NCBI RefSeq assembly: GCF_002575655.3
Contig: NC_053036.3
Span: 161,920,627-161,984,626, forward strand
Direction of reading: 5' to 3'
Source: Aegilops tauschii subsp. strangulata
Lineage: Eukaryota > Streptophyta > Magnoliopsida > Poales > Poaceae
DNA length: 64,000 nucleotides
The position numbers and the translations under genes are program-made. Positions 33,378 through 45,447 of the stretch are shown one piece after another. Numbering within the stretch: position 1 is the first letter of the stretch; every line of letters starts with the position of its first letter. A model generated the notes under the pieces. It was not told the DNA's origin. It saw only the letters and a program-made list of their open reading frames with translations, and did not search any database.

Positions 33378-33770
33378 AAGAGCATGTACAATGGTTGATA
33401 AGGTAGTCTTATCTTAAGTCTGCCACATATGCAAGTGGTAGTAGTTTCTTGGCATTTTAGTGGTTTCTTGCATTATTAGAGCAAGTACAATAGAGCCGAG
33501 TCAGCGGGCTATAAGAAATAAACTAGTATATTTCTGCTTAGCTGGAGGAAAGAGAAGAGGAGAGAGAAGGTAAGCGGGCTCTTCGTGAAGAGCCAGCTCT
33601 AGCACGTGCTCCTAGGCACTTTGTGAGAATGAGAAGTGGGCCACATAATAAAAAAGTAGTACACTCTTTTGATCTATTATTGTACATGTTGGCTATAAGA
33701 TGGGCTGTAGATGACATGGCACTGGCTTATAGCCAGCAGCTGGCTATACTATTAACCATTAGGGGTTTCT
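33378..33770. mobile_element. MITE-like cluster
   Basis: GAGCATGTACAATGG (33382) and GAGCAAGTACAATAG (33479) are similar starts. TATTGTACATG (33679) is an inverted match, and GGCTATAAG/CTTATAGCC pairs lie within. This looks like one small inverted-repeat element inserted in another of the same type; exact ends were not resolved. Confidence 0.4.
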
Positions 33771-34294
33771 TGTAAGGAACAATGTACGTACTACTAGCGA
33801 CAAAAGGCGATTCTAGGTTGTGTTGTACTCCAACGAGTACTACTGGTGGTCGCGGGAGTGTATACCTCGTTTTGTGGGTTCGATCCCGGTCGAACGCACG
33901 GCGGCCTTTTTTTAAAAATAGTACTACTACACTTCGCTGCGAGCCAATATTTTACACGGGTAGTTTGAGTTTTGAAGTCAAACGGACGTGCGGCCCCACA
34001 ATCTGGGTGCACTCGACAGCCTAGCCACGTGAACGAGTTTTCCTTCCCAGCATCCCGTGGCTCGCGTGCTCGCCCTAGCCGCACCTCGCTTGCAGCTTCT
34101 AGCTAGTAGCATATTTAAACTAGCGCCTCCCAATTAAGCCCGAGGAGCCGGAAAAGCCTGGCGGGGTATTGGGAACTGTGCAATATGGCTCTGTACGTAA
34201 AGTGCTCTACTACTACTCTGTAGCTTGTGGCGTTGCACGCATGGACTTCACTCCATTATCGGCTCTACTATAAAAGAAATTCCTCTTGATGTGT
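33771..34294. other. Spacer, nothing firmly recognised
   Basis: Contains a GGTTCGATCCC box-B-like word (33878) before a T run, too incomplete for a tRNA or SINE call. Otherwise no feature. Confidence 0.35.
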
Positions 34295-34440
34295 TTTTTT
34301 GAAACGGAGGCAAAATCTTTGCTTCATCTCATTCATAAAGAAGGAACTACTAACAAAGTTCGACGAGATCCATTACACCTCCACAAATGGAAGTGAAAAG
34401 CCTAGTCTCGCTGTATCAAATAACTCAAATGTTCTGCCCC
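34295..34440 (-). mobile_element. Possible LINE 3' tail fragment
   Basis: Read on the minus strand, it ends in a CAAAGATTTTGCCTCCGTTT word followed by a short A run, the form of many grass LINE 3' ends. Heavily 5'-truncated, no coding content. Confidence 0.35.
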
Positions 34441-35080
34441 CGCAGTAACCGTCGCTGATATATAGGCTACTAGTGTGTGCGTGAGAGGAGCGGCTGAGTA
34501 GGCCAGCTACGTGAGAGGAGCGGCTGAATAGAGCACCGAGAGTACCCACTAGGCCACTACGCAGGTGTACTTCCCCTGCATTGATAGTACAGCGATGGTT
34601 CTAGAGAACAGTAGTACCCTCCACTTCCAACTGTAGCTCCTTGGCCCTGAGATTCAAGAGTTCAAAACTGGTGCACTATACTAGACTAGACTAGAAGTAC
34701 AGTACATCGCACTACTAGTTGAGAAAAGTAGTACTAGTACTGCTACAGTACGAGTACGTACTCCTCCGTCACATAATGTAAGACCTTTTTTGACACTAGT
34801 TGGCGTGTACAAAAAATGGCAAAAACATACCCAAAATTTCTTAATCCACGCCAAAAACTACTACCTAGTGCCAAAAATTTCTTACTAGTGCTATTATTTA
34901 CAGTATAATGCAATCCCATAACATTCCATAATGCTAGTACTAGTAGTAAATAATAGCCTCACCCCTTCGCTGAGGAACGATCTACAGTTGGAAGGGACGA
35001 GGCCCTGCGGTTACTACGCTCTTATCTCCTCCTCGCCAGTTCCCCTCCCCCCGAAGAGAAGGCAGTTCGTCGCTACACCC
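34441..35080. other. Region upstream of F-box gene A
   Basis: Rich in TACTAGTA/AGTACT words. It includes half of a Stowaway end (CTCCGTCACATAATGTAAGA near 34765) and the second copy of the direct repeat (34806-34870). It may include the gene's promoter; no clear TATA box was fixed. Confidence 0.4.
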
Positions 35081-36842
35081 ATGGATTCGCCAGGCGGTTC
35101 TCCTCCTCGTCGGGGCTGGGAGACCTTGGACGACGATCCTCTGGGAGAAATCGCACGCCGCTCCGACGTCCTCACCGCCGCGAGACTCAGTGCTTCCTGC
35201 ACCAACTTTTTCAAGACGCTGCTTAAACAGGCTTGGGAAAAGGCCATGCTTGTTGGTCTTCCATGCGTCCTCGAGGAGAAGGTTCTTCTATGGGACAATC
35301 CTTCGAACAGTCCACCGCTCCCTGGCCATGGTTGCACGTTGACTCCGCTAGAGTTGCCGACATTGAGAGGTAGTCGGATTTTGTCTGATGAGCAGGTCAG
35401 TAATGGAGTTTGATCATGTAGTACGTAGTTATTCCATTTCCATCCCGTAATTTCTCCGCTGCCCACCGTCTTATATATAGGTCTGGGTCGGTGCCAACGA
35501 AGATTGGCTTGCATACCTCCAGCCGGATACCACCATCATTTTGCACAACATCCACAGCAGTGCGGCCGTTCCGGTAGACCCCTTCTCCACCATTGGGATC
35601 GGCCTTCCGGACTGGCTGGGCTTGAATACGTATGATGATGCCTACATGAGATTGAAGAAGATAGGAATTGCGGACCCGCCGACAAAGCGACGCGGCTACG
35701 ACGACTACTATCTCATCGCGGTGTTCGACATAAGGATTGCCATCGATGCAAGAGGCAGTAATGGCAGAGGCTGGCGCATGTTGGCGGTGGCAGATTTGTA
35801 CCCCTACACGTTCGAAGACGTCGTGCGCCATCTAGGCCGCATCTTCACGGTGAAAAGCCAGGGGACTTGTTTCATCTGGTTGCCATCCTATGGTACGGGA
35901 GATTACAAACGGAATGCACAAACCATCATTTGCATCCCTAACGGTACTCCATTATTTTGCAGGGACCAGTCATCCCCCGATCAAAATAAGATCGCCGATC
36001 CTAGATGTGCATTTGCATCCGCGATTCGGTCTAACCTGGAACATTGTAGCTGACTTTGGCATATTGGGATCAACTATCTTAGCAGTCGTTACCCATGGTA
36101 CCACTGATGTGCAACATGGTCACACAATCTACCACAATCGGACCGTCACCATCTACCCAGGTATTCCATTTTTTAACCCTCTCGCCTTCTCTTTCATTGT
36201 TGTACTAGTAGTATACTTTGTAGTACTAGTAGGAGTACTTTTTACCTTGGAGGACGCGTATAGCTAGCTAGGCCCTTGAAGACTTGAACCCACTAGCTGC
36301 CACCATTTTTGTTTTTCCATGTCTTACTATCTCATCCATGTAGCCAAGAGTGGCTATATATAATAAGCCGGTTATTTTACTTCCTCTATACCGGAGTAGT
36401 ACTATTTGCTGCACAGTATTACTGACCGCCATATTTGAGCACAACATTATTATGCATGGACCTTGACTATGTACGTCACCATGTGTCCAGATCTGGGATG
36501 CCGCTCGACCCCCGTGATGCTACGTGGGTGCCGAGGAACACTCTTGGAGAGTACTCGCTTTTCATCGGGGACAGCTACCCCATTGTGAAGCGGATGCCAC
36601 CTTCCGTGCACGACACGGAAGGCCTTCCGTTCATGAAGCATGGTTGTGTCTTCAGTGCGCACCACCGGATGAACGTCATGCTGGGACACGCTATCCCTGA
36701 TTTATGCCGCTTCAGCTTGGATGAGTCTCCATCGTGTGGAACCGGACTAGAAAGCTGCGACAATGATTCCCGTTGCCCACCGCTATGGATCGTGCCATCC
36801 ATGAAGAACACCTGGGACTGGAACCTAGGGGAGGACATGTAG
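35081..36842 (+). pseudogene. F-box/DUF295-like gene A, frameshifted
   Basis: Exon 1 is 35081-35395 (ATG at 35081; F-box-like LDDDPLGEIARRSDVLTAAR), with donor GTCAGT. Exon 2 starts at 35481 after TATATAG and reads in phase (VWVGANEDWLAYLQ). The frame shifts near 35960, after which the DUF295 beta-propeller continues in another frame (DVHLHPRFGLTWNIVADFG) to a donor near 36162. The last exon (about 36455-36842) has LGEYSLFIGDSYPI and ends at TAG. F-box proteins bind SKP1 and choose substrates for ubiquitination. The shift is a real defect unless an unseen intron removes it. Paralogous to gene B; both are CACTA cargo. Confidence 0.62.
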
Positions 36843-37159
36843 CCCATCTATAACGTGTAAGTGGAGTACGGTAATTGTGAACGGTAGCGCTGTGAATATA
36901 TGTAGACTAGTCGTGCACAAATTTATCACATGAATTTGAGATGAACTTGTGTGGCATACTGGCATTTGTCCTTTAGAATTTATTACTAGTAAATGTGTTA
37001 TGTGTACGTGCAACTTGTGTGGTTGTTGCACGGGCTCCAACACGCTCTTTGAGAAAAAAAGGTGGCACAGCTTTGGATATACGTGACGTGGCGGCATCAT
37101 ACAGTAGCATCGTTCGCTATAGTTGTAGTACACTCCTACTAGGACGACAACTCCTATAA

Positions 37160-37256
37160 AACCTTGCGCTTGGCTCTTTGCCTCTTCAGGAGGTTCAACA
37201 GTTCGTACTCGTGTGAACCTTGCACTTGGCTCTTCGCCTCTTCGGAAGGTCCAACA
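37160..37256 (+). repeat. 56-bp-period direct duplication
   Basis: AACCTTGCGCTTGGCTCTT at 37160 and AACCTTGCACTTGGCTCTT at 37216, both followed by GCCTCTTC and a GGT.CAACA word. Confidence 0.8.
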
Positions 37257-37325
37257 ATGATGATACTACAGTACAATATGCTTCTGGCAATCTGACACCG
37301 ATTGAACTGCTGCACGTCCATCGTG

Positions 37326-37386
37326 AGGGCGAGGGCGAGGGCGAGGAAGAGGGAAAGGGAGAGGGAGAGGGAGAGGGAGAGGGCGC
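37326..37386 (+). repeat. GGGCGA / GGGAGA microsatellite
   Basis: Runs of GGGCGA changing to GGGAGA, about ten hexamer units. Confidence 0.85.
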
Positions 37387-38109
37387 TGTAGTCTAAATCC
37401 TCTCCTCGTCCTGCGAACCACCGCGCGCGTGGGCGAGGGAGAGGCGTAGTAAGCAAGCTTCTCCTCGTTCGGCGAGTTGACGGGACACATCAAAGAAGTA
37501 CTAGTACTAGTAGTAGTAGTCCATACTGCGTCCTTTCCGATTAATATGGCTTAATTTGAAACGAGAAAAATACACTGGCAGTCAACGTATGTAACAATAC
37601 GCTCTTTACGGTCATTACATATAGTTTTGCGGCGATTATACGATCACTAGCTCATCGTAGAGCACCGTATTGCACCCTACTGACCGGCCACATAGTCGAC
37701 GTGGCACTTTGTTGACTGGTTAAATTGTCACCTGGTTTCTGGGTCCCACCTGTCAGTTGGCAGAGCAAAGAAATCAGTTAAACAAAACTTTACGCAGGCG
37801 CGACACGAGTCCAACCCTTGCGCGCGAACCGCCCTGGCTGTGTATGTGAGTGCATGCACGTGTCCTCCCTCGGCGTTAATTATGCCCTGGTCAATGTGTA
37901 AATCTCTAAATGTACAGTCTTTCACGGACGTAGGGAGTAGGTTGAGCACTTGAGCGTGAGCGTGTGTGCCGCATGGGTGCGTGAGTGTTGCCTGCGTCCA
38001 TGTGTACGTGTGAGTGTTGCATGTTGCATGCAGCATGCATGCATGGGGCTTACTCCCTCCCATTGACATGTTCATATTTCAAGCTTCCTCTGTTCCCTCC
38101 ATATGGTGA

Positions 38110-38240
38110 TACTCCCTCTGTTCCCAAATAGTACGGAGTAAAAGCCTCCCTCTGTTCCCAAATACGGAGTATTTGCCTTTCTACAGATTTCAACAAGTGA
38201 CTAGGTACGGAGCAAAATGAGTGAAGTGAGCGTAGAGGCA
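38110..38240 (+). mobile_element. Truncated Stowaway MITE
   Basis: Starts with two closely spaced copies of CTCCCTCTGTTCCCAAATA (38111 and 38145), followed by the family's interior (AGATTTCAACAAGTGACTA, GGAGCAAAATGAGTGAA). The right half and second terminus are missing. Confidence 0.6.
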
Positions 38241-38442
38241 TAGGGATACTGTAGAAAGGAAGTCCTCGCGATCCATTATTCCCCATCTCGGTCAGAGAGA
38301 ACTATTCAACTAGTCTTCGCAGTGAAGTGACAATACACGCTGCAGCAGATGGGACACGTAATTAATAAGCTGAACCAGCGTGTTGGTGTTACTAAATCAG
38401 CCTTACCCAGTACTGCCATCATGTTTGCCAGTAGAGCACGCT

Positions 38443-38447
38443 TCCGC
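38443..38447. repeat. Target-site duplication TCCGC (left copy)
   Basis: Directly before the Angela-1 LTR; identical to 47187-47191 after the other LTR. Confidence 0.95.
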
Positions 38448-40185
38448 TGAAGGAAATATGCCCTAGAGGCAATAATAAAGTATTATATATTTCCTTGTAT
38501 CATGATAAATGTTTATTATTCATGCTAGAATTGTATTAACCGGAAACATAATACATGTGTGAATACATAGACAAACAAAGTGTCACTAGTATGCCTCTAC
38601 TTGACTAGCTCGTTAATCAAAGATGGTTATGTTTCCTAGCCATAGACATGAGTTGTTATTTGATTAACGGGATCACCTCATTAGGAGAATGACGTGATTG
38701 ACATGACCCATTACGTTAGCTTAGCATCCGATCGTTTAGTATGTTGCTATTGCTTTCTTCATGACTTATACATGTTCCCATGACTATGAGATTATGCAAC
38801 TCCCGTTTACCGGAGGAACACTTTGTGTGCTACCAAACGTCACAACGTAACTGGGTGATTATAAAGGTGCTCTACAGGTGTCTCCGAAGGTACTTGTTGG
38901 GTTGGCGTATTTCGAGAATAGGATTTGTCACTCCGATTGTCAGAGAGGTATCTCAGGGCCCACTCGGTAATGCACATCACTATAAGCCTTGCAAGCATTG
39001 TGACTAATGAGTTGGTTGCGGGATGATGTATTACGGAACGAGTAAAGAGACTTGACGGTAACGAGATTGAACTAGGTATCGAGATACCGACGATCGAATC
39101 TCGGGCAAGTAACATACCGATGACAAAGGGAACAACGTATGTTGTTATGCGGTCTGACCGATAAAGATCTTCGTAGAATATGTGGGAGCCAATATGGGCA
39201 TCCAGGTCCCGCTATTGGTTATTGACCGGAGAGGTGTCTCGGTCATGTCTACATAGTTCTCGAACCCAAAGGGTCCGCACGCTTAAAGTTACGATGACAG
39301 TTATATTATGAGTTTATGTGATTTGATGTACCGAAGGTTGTTCGGAGTCCCGGATGTGATCACGGACATGACGAGGAGTCTCGAAATGGTCGAGACGTAA
39401 AGATTGATATATTGGACGACTATATTCGGACACCGGAAGTGTTCCGGAGAAGTTTCGGATTAAACAGGAGTGCCGGAGGGTTACCGGAACCCCCCGGGGA
39501 AGTATTGGGCCTTAGTGGGCCTTGAGGGGAGAGAGAGGGCAGCAGCCAGGAGGTGGTGCGCCCCCTCCCAGAGGAGTCCTAGTTGGACTAGGAGAGGGGG
39601 GCGCAGCCCCCTTTCCCTCTCCCTCTCCCTCTCTTTCCTTCCCCCTTCTTTTCCTAGTAGGACTAGGAAAGGGGAGTCCTACTCCTACTAGGAGGAGGAC
39701 TCCCCCCCTCTCCTTGGCGCGCCCCATAGGCAGCCGGCCTCCCCCTTGCTCCTTTATATACGGGGGCAGGGGGGCACCTAAGAACACACTTGATATACGA
39801 TATTTTAGCCGTGTGCGGTGCCCCCCTCCACCAGATTACACCTCGATAATACCGTCGCGGAGCTTAGGCGAAGCCCTGCGTCGGTGGAACATCATCATCG
39901 TCACCACGCCGTCGTGCTGACGAAACTCTCCCTCAACACTCGGCTGGATCAGAGTTCGAGGGACGTCATCGAGCTGAACGTGTGTAGAACTTCGGAGGTG
40001 CCGTACGTTCGGTACTTGATCGGTCGGATCGTGAAGACGTTCGACTACATCAACCGCGTTGTGATAACGCTTCCGCTGTCGGTCTACGAGGGTACGTGGA
40101 TAACACTCTCCCCTCTCGTTGCTATGCATCACCATGATCTTGCGTGTGCGTAGGAATTTTTTTGAAATTACTACGTTCCCCAACA
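38448..40185 (+). repeat. 5' LTR of Angela-1
   Basis: Starts TGAAGGAAATATGCC, ends CGTTCCCCAACA; TATA box TTTATATA at 39753-39760. Short frames inside recur in the other LTR and are not genes. Confidence 0.96.
39753..39760 (+). promoter_or_regulatory. LTR TATA box of Angela-1
   Basis: TTTATATA followed by CGGGGGCAGG; conserved at 46754-46761 and 19985-19992. It matches the position of the BARE-type promoter. Confidence 0.6.
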
Positions 40186-41426
40186 GTGGCATCCGAGCCT
40201 GGTTTTATGCGTTGATGCTATGCACGAGTAGAACACAAGTGAGTTGTGGGCGATATAAGTCATACTGCTTACCAGCATGTCATACTTTGGTTCAGCGGTA
40301 TTGTGAGATGAAGCGGCCCGGACCGACATTACGCGTACGCTTACGCGAGACTGGTTTCACCGTTCGGAGCACTCGTTGCTTAAAGGTGACTGGCGGGTGT
40401 CTGTCTCTCTCACTTTAGTTGAACCGAGTGTGGCTACGCCCGGTCCTTGCGAAGGTTAAAACAACACCAACTTGACAAACTATCGTTGTGGTTTTGATGC
40501 GTAGGTAAGAACGGTTCTTGCTAAGCCCGTAGCAGCCACGTAAAACTTGCAACAACAAAGTAGAGGACGTCTAACTTGTTTTTGCAGGGCATGCTGTGAT
40601 GTGATATGGTCAAGACATGATGTGATATAATGTGTTGTATGAGATGATCATGTTTTGTAATCGAGTTATCGGCAACTGGCAGGAGCCATATGGTTGTCGC
40701 TTTATTGTATGAGATGCAATCGCCATGTAATAGTTTTACTTTATCACTAAGCGGTAGCGATAGTCGTAAAAGCAATAAGTTGGCGAGACGACAACGATAC
40801 TACGATGGAGATCAAGGTGTCGAGCCGGTGACGATGGTGATCATGATGGTGCTTCGGAGATGGAGATCACAAGCACAAGATGATGATGGCCATATCATAT
40901 CACTTATATTGATTGCATGTGATGTTAATCCTTTATGCATCTTATCTTGCTTTGATTGACGGTAGCATTATAAGATGATCTCTCACTAAAATTTCAAGAT
41001 AAAAGTGTTCTCCCTGAGTATGCACCGTTGCAAAAGTTCTTCGTGTTGAGACACCACGTGTTAATCGGGTGTGATAGGCTCTACGTTCAAATACAACGGG
41101 TGCAAAACAGTTGCACACGCGGAATACTCGGGTTAAACTTGACGAGCCTAGCATATACAGATATGGCCTCGGAACACAAAGACCGAAAGGTCGAGCGTGA
41201 ATCATATAGTAGATATGATCAACATAGTGATGTTCACCATTGAAACTACTCCATCTCACGTGTTAATCGGTCATGGTTTAGTTGCTTTGGATCACGTAAT
41301 CACTTAGATGATTAGAGAGATGTCTATCTAAGTGGGAGTTCTTAAGTAATATGATTAATTGAACTTAAATTTATCATGAACTTAGTACCTGATAGTATCT
41401 TGCTTGTCTATGTTAATTGTAGATAT
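40186..41426 (+). other. Primer site and untranslated leader of Angela-1
   Basis: TGGCATCCGAGCC at 40187-40199, a tRNA-iMet-type primer site with changes from the usual TGGTATCAGAGCC. The 1.2 kb leader has no long frame, as is usual for BARE-like elements. The site matching the CACTA insertion in Angela-2 is at 41074-41076. Confidence 0.85.
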
Positions 41427-44400
41427 ATGGCCCGTGCTGTTGTTCCGTTGAATTTTAATGCGTTCCTTGAGAAAGCTAAGTTGAAAGATGATGGTAGCAA
41501 TTACACGGACTGGGTCCGTAACTTGAGGATTATCCTCATTGCTGCACAGAAGAATTACGTCCTGGAAGCACCGCTAGGTGCCAGGCCTCCTGCAAGAGCT
41601 ACACCAGAAGTTATGAACGTCTGGCAAAGCAAAGCTGATGACTACTCAATAGTTCAGTGTGCCATGCTTTACGGCTTAGAACCGGGACTTCAACGACGTT
41701 TTGAACGTCATGGAGCATATGAGATGTTCCAGGAGTTGAAGTTAATATTTCAAGCAAATGCCCGGATTGAGAGATATGAAGTCTCCAATAAGTTCTATAG
41801 CTGCAAGATGGAAGAGAATAGTTCTGTCAATGAGCATATACTCAGAATGTCTGGGTATAATAATCACTTGATTCAACTGGGAGTTCAACTTCCGGATGAT
41901 TGCGTCATTGACAGAATTCTTCAATCACTACCACCAAGCTACAAGAGCTTCGTGATGAACTATAACATGCAAGGGATGGATAAGACGATTCCCGAGCTCT
42001 TCGCAATGCTAAAGGCAGCGGAGGTAGAAATCAAAAAGGAGCATCAAGTGTTGATGGTCAGTAAAACCACTAGTTTCAAGAAAAAGGGCAAAGGGAAGAA
42101 GAAAGGGAACTTCAAGAAGAATAGCAAGCAAGTTGCTGTTCAGGAGAAGAAATCCAAGTCTGGACCTAAGCCTGAAACTGAGTGCTTCTACTGTAAGCAG
42201 ACTGGCCACTGGAAGCGGAACTGCCCCAAGTATTTGGCGGATAAGAAGGATGGCAAGGTTAACAAAGGTATATGTGATATACATGTTATTGATGTGTACC
42301 TTACTAATACTCGCAGTAGCACCTGGGTATTTGATACTGGTTCTGTTGCTAATATTTGCAACTCAAAACAGGGGCTACGGATTAAGCGAAGTTTAGCTAA
42401 GGACGAGGTGACGATGCGCGTGGGAAATGGTTCCAAAGTCGATGTGATCGCCGTCGGCACGCTACCTCTACATCTACCTTCGGGATTAGTTTTAGACCTA
42501 AATAATTGTTATTTGGTGCCAGCGTTGAGCATGAACATTATATCTGGATCTTGTTTAATGCGAGACGGTTATTCATTTAAATCAGAGAATAATGGTTGTT
42601 CTATTTATATGAATAATATCTTTTATGGTCATGCACCCTTGAAGAGTGGTCTATTTTTAATGAATCTCGATAGTAGTGATACACATATTCATAATGTTGA
42701 AACCAAAAGATGCAGAGTTAATAATGACAGTGCAACTTATTTGTGGCACTGCCGTTTGGGTCATATCGGTGTAAAGCGCATGAAGAAACTCCATACTGAT
42801 GGAATTTTGGAAACACTTGATTTTGAATCACTTGGTACTTGCGAACCGTGCCTTATGGGCAAGATGACAAAAACACCGTTCTCCGGAACTATGGAGAGAG
42901 CAAAAGATTTGTTGGAAATCATACATACAGATGTATGTGGTCCGATGAATATTGAAGCTCGTGGCGGATATCGTTATTTTCTCACCTTCACAGATGATTT
43001 GAGCAGATATGGGTATATCTACTTAATGAAACATAAGTCTGAAACATTTGAAAAGTTCAAAGAATTTCAGAGTGAAGTTGAAAATCATCGTAAACAAGAA
43101 AATAAAATTCCTACGATCTGATCGTGGGGGAGAATATTTGAGTTACGAGTTTGGTCTACATTTGAAACAATACGGAATAGTTTCGCAACTCACGCCACCC
43201 GGAACACCACAGCGTAATGGTGTGTCTGAACGTCGTAATCGCACTTTACTAGATATGGTGCGATCTATGATGTCTCTTACTGATTTACCACTATCGTTTT
43301 GGGGTTATGCTTTAGAGACGGCTGCATTCACTCTAAATAGGACACCATCAAAATCCGTTGAGACGACGCCTTATGAACTATGGTTTGGCAAGAAACCAAA
43401 GTTGTCGTATCTTAAAGTTTGGGGTTGCGATGCTTATGTGAAGAAACTTCAACCTGATAAGCTCGAACCTAAATCGGAGAAATGTGTCTTCATAGGATAC
43501 CCAAAGGAGACCATTGGGTACACCTTCTATCACAGATCCGAAGGCAAGATATTTGTTGCTAGAAATGGATCCTTTCTAGAGAAGGAGTTTCTCTCGAAAG
43601 ATGTGAGTGGGAGGAAAGTAGAACTTGATGAGGTAACCGTACCTGCTCCCTTATTGGAAAGTAGATCATCGCAGAGATCAGTTTCTGCGACACCTACACC
43701 AAGTAGTGAGGAAGTTAATGATAATGATCATGAAACTTCATATCAAGTTATTACTGAACTTCGTAGGTCAACTAGATCAAGATCCGCACCAGAGTGGTAT
43801 GGTAATCCTGTTCTGGAGGTCATGTTGCTAGACCATGACGAACCTACGAACTATGAAGAAGCGATGGTGAGCCCAGATTCCGCAAAATGGCTTGAAGCCA
43901 TGAAATCCGAGATAGGGTCCATGTATGAGAACAAAGTATGGACTTTGGTTGACTTGCCCGATGGTCGGCAAGCCATTGAAAATAAATGGATCTTCAAGAA
44001 GAAGACTGACGCTGATGGTAATGTTACTATCTATAAAGCTCGACTTGTTGCGAAAGGTTTTCGACAAGTTCAAGGAATTGACTACGATGAGACCTTCTCA
44101 CCCGTAGCGATGCTTAAGTCTGTCCGAATCATGTTAGCAATTGCCGCATTTTATGATTATGAAATTTGGCAAATGGATGTCAAAACTGCGTTCCTGAATG
44201 GATTTCTGGAAGAAGAGTTGTATATGATGCAACCGGAAGGTTTTGTCGATCCAAAGGGAGCTAACAAAGTGTGCAAGCTCCAGCGATCCATTTATGGACT
44301 GGTGCAAGCCTCTCGGAGTTGGAATAAACGCTTTGATGGTGTGATCAAAGCATTTGGTTTTATACAGACTTTTGGAGAAGCCTGTATTTACAAGAAAGTG

Positions 44401-45414
44401 AGTGGGAGCTCGATAGCATTTCTGATATTATATGTGGATGACATATTACTGATTGGAAATGATATTGAATTTCTGGATAGCATAAAGGGATACTTGAATA
44501 AAGGTTTTTCAATGAAAGACCTCGGTGAAGCTGCATATATATTAGGCATTAAGATCTATAGAGATAGATCAAGGCGCTTAATTGGACTTTCACAAAGCAC
44601 ATACCTTGACAAAGTTTTGAAGAAGTTCAAAATGGATCAAGCAAAGAAAGGGTTCTTGCCTGTACTACAAGGTGTGAGACTGAGTAAGACTCAATGCCCG
44701 ACCACTGCAGAAGATAGAGAGAAGATGAAAGATGTTCCCTATGCTTCAGCCATAGGCTCTATCATGTATGCAATGCTGTGTACCAGACCTGATGTGTCCC
44801 TGGCTATAAGTTTAGCAGGGAGGTACCAAAGTAATCCAGGAGTGGATCACTGGACAGCGATCAAGAACATCCTGAAATACCTGAAAAGGACTAAGGACAT
44901 GTTTCTCGTATATGGAGGTGACAAAGAGCTCATCGTAAATGGTTACGTTGATGCAAGCTTTGACACTGATCCGGACGATTCGAAATCGCAAACCGGATAC
45001 GTATTTACATTGAACGATGGAGCTGTCAGTTGGTGCAGTTCCAAGCAAAGTGTCGTGGCGGGATCTACGTGTGAAGCGGAATACATAGCTGCTTCGGAAG
45101 CAGCGAATGAAGGAGTCTGGATGAAGGAGTTCATAACCGATCTAGGTGTCATACCTAGTACATCGGGACCAATGAAAATCTTTTGTGATAATACTGGTGC
45201 AATTGCCTTAGCAAAGGAATCCAGATTTCACAAGAGAACCAAGCACATCAGAAGACGCTTCAATTCCATCCGGGATTTAGTCCAGGTGGGAGACATAGAA
45301 ATTTGCAAGATACATACGGATCTGAATATAGCAGATCCGTTGACTAAGCCTCTTCCACGAGCAAAACATGATCAGCACCAAGACTCCATGGGTGTAACAA
45401 TCATTACTATGTAA
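41427..45414 (+). pseudogene. gag-pol of Angela-1, one frameshift
   Basis: Polyprotein gene starting at ATG 41427 (MARAVVPLNFNAFLEK). Order: UBN2-type gag; lysine-rich stretch; CX2CX4HX4C zinc knuckle (CFYCKQTGHWKRNC, about residue 253); protease with VFDTGS (Asp at residue 303); pre-integrase zinc domain; integrase with HTDVCGP, SDRGGEY and the downstream Glu block; reverse transcriptase with LYVDDILL; RNase H ending near 45330. The first frame ends at 43121 and the second opens at 43048: one extra base near 43092, inside the integrase core, is the only lesion seen. Reverse transcriptase and RNase H are intact. The copy could still be moved by active relatives. Confidence 0.9.
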
Positions 45415-45435
45415 TCTAGATTATTGACTCTAGTG

Positions 45436-45447
45436 CAAGTGGGAGAC
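45436..45447 (+). other. Polypurine tract of Angela-1
   Basis: CAAGTGGGAGAC immediately before the 3' LTR, the expected place for plus-strand DNA priming in Copia elements. Confidence 0.75.

Larger units (their letters stand above)
36843..38447. other. Spacer between F-box gene A and Angela-1
   Basis: Holds a 56-bp-period duplication, a GA-rich tract, a TACTAGTA-rich spot near 37500, and a truncated Stowaway MITE (38110-38240). No coding frame supported. It ends with TCCGC, the Angela-1 target site. Confidence 0.5.

Noticed and set aside
33870..33915. tRNA or SINE, from a GGTTCGATCCC box-B word followed by a T run
   Set aside because: No box A at the right distance and no T-arm or acceptor pairing.
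43048..43121. Programmed ribosomal frameshift in Angela-1
   Set aside because: Copia elements of this group use one gag-pol frame, and the shift lies inside the integrase core, so a mutation is the simpler reading.
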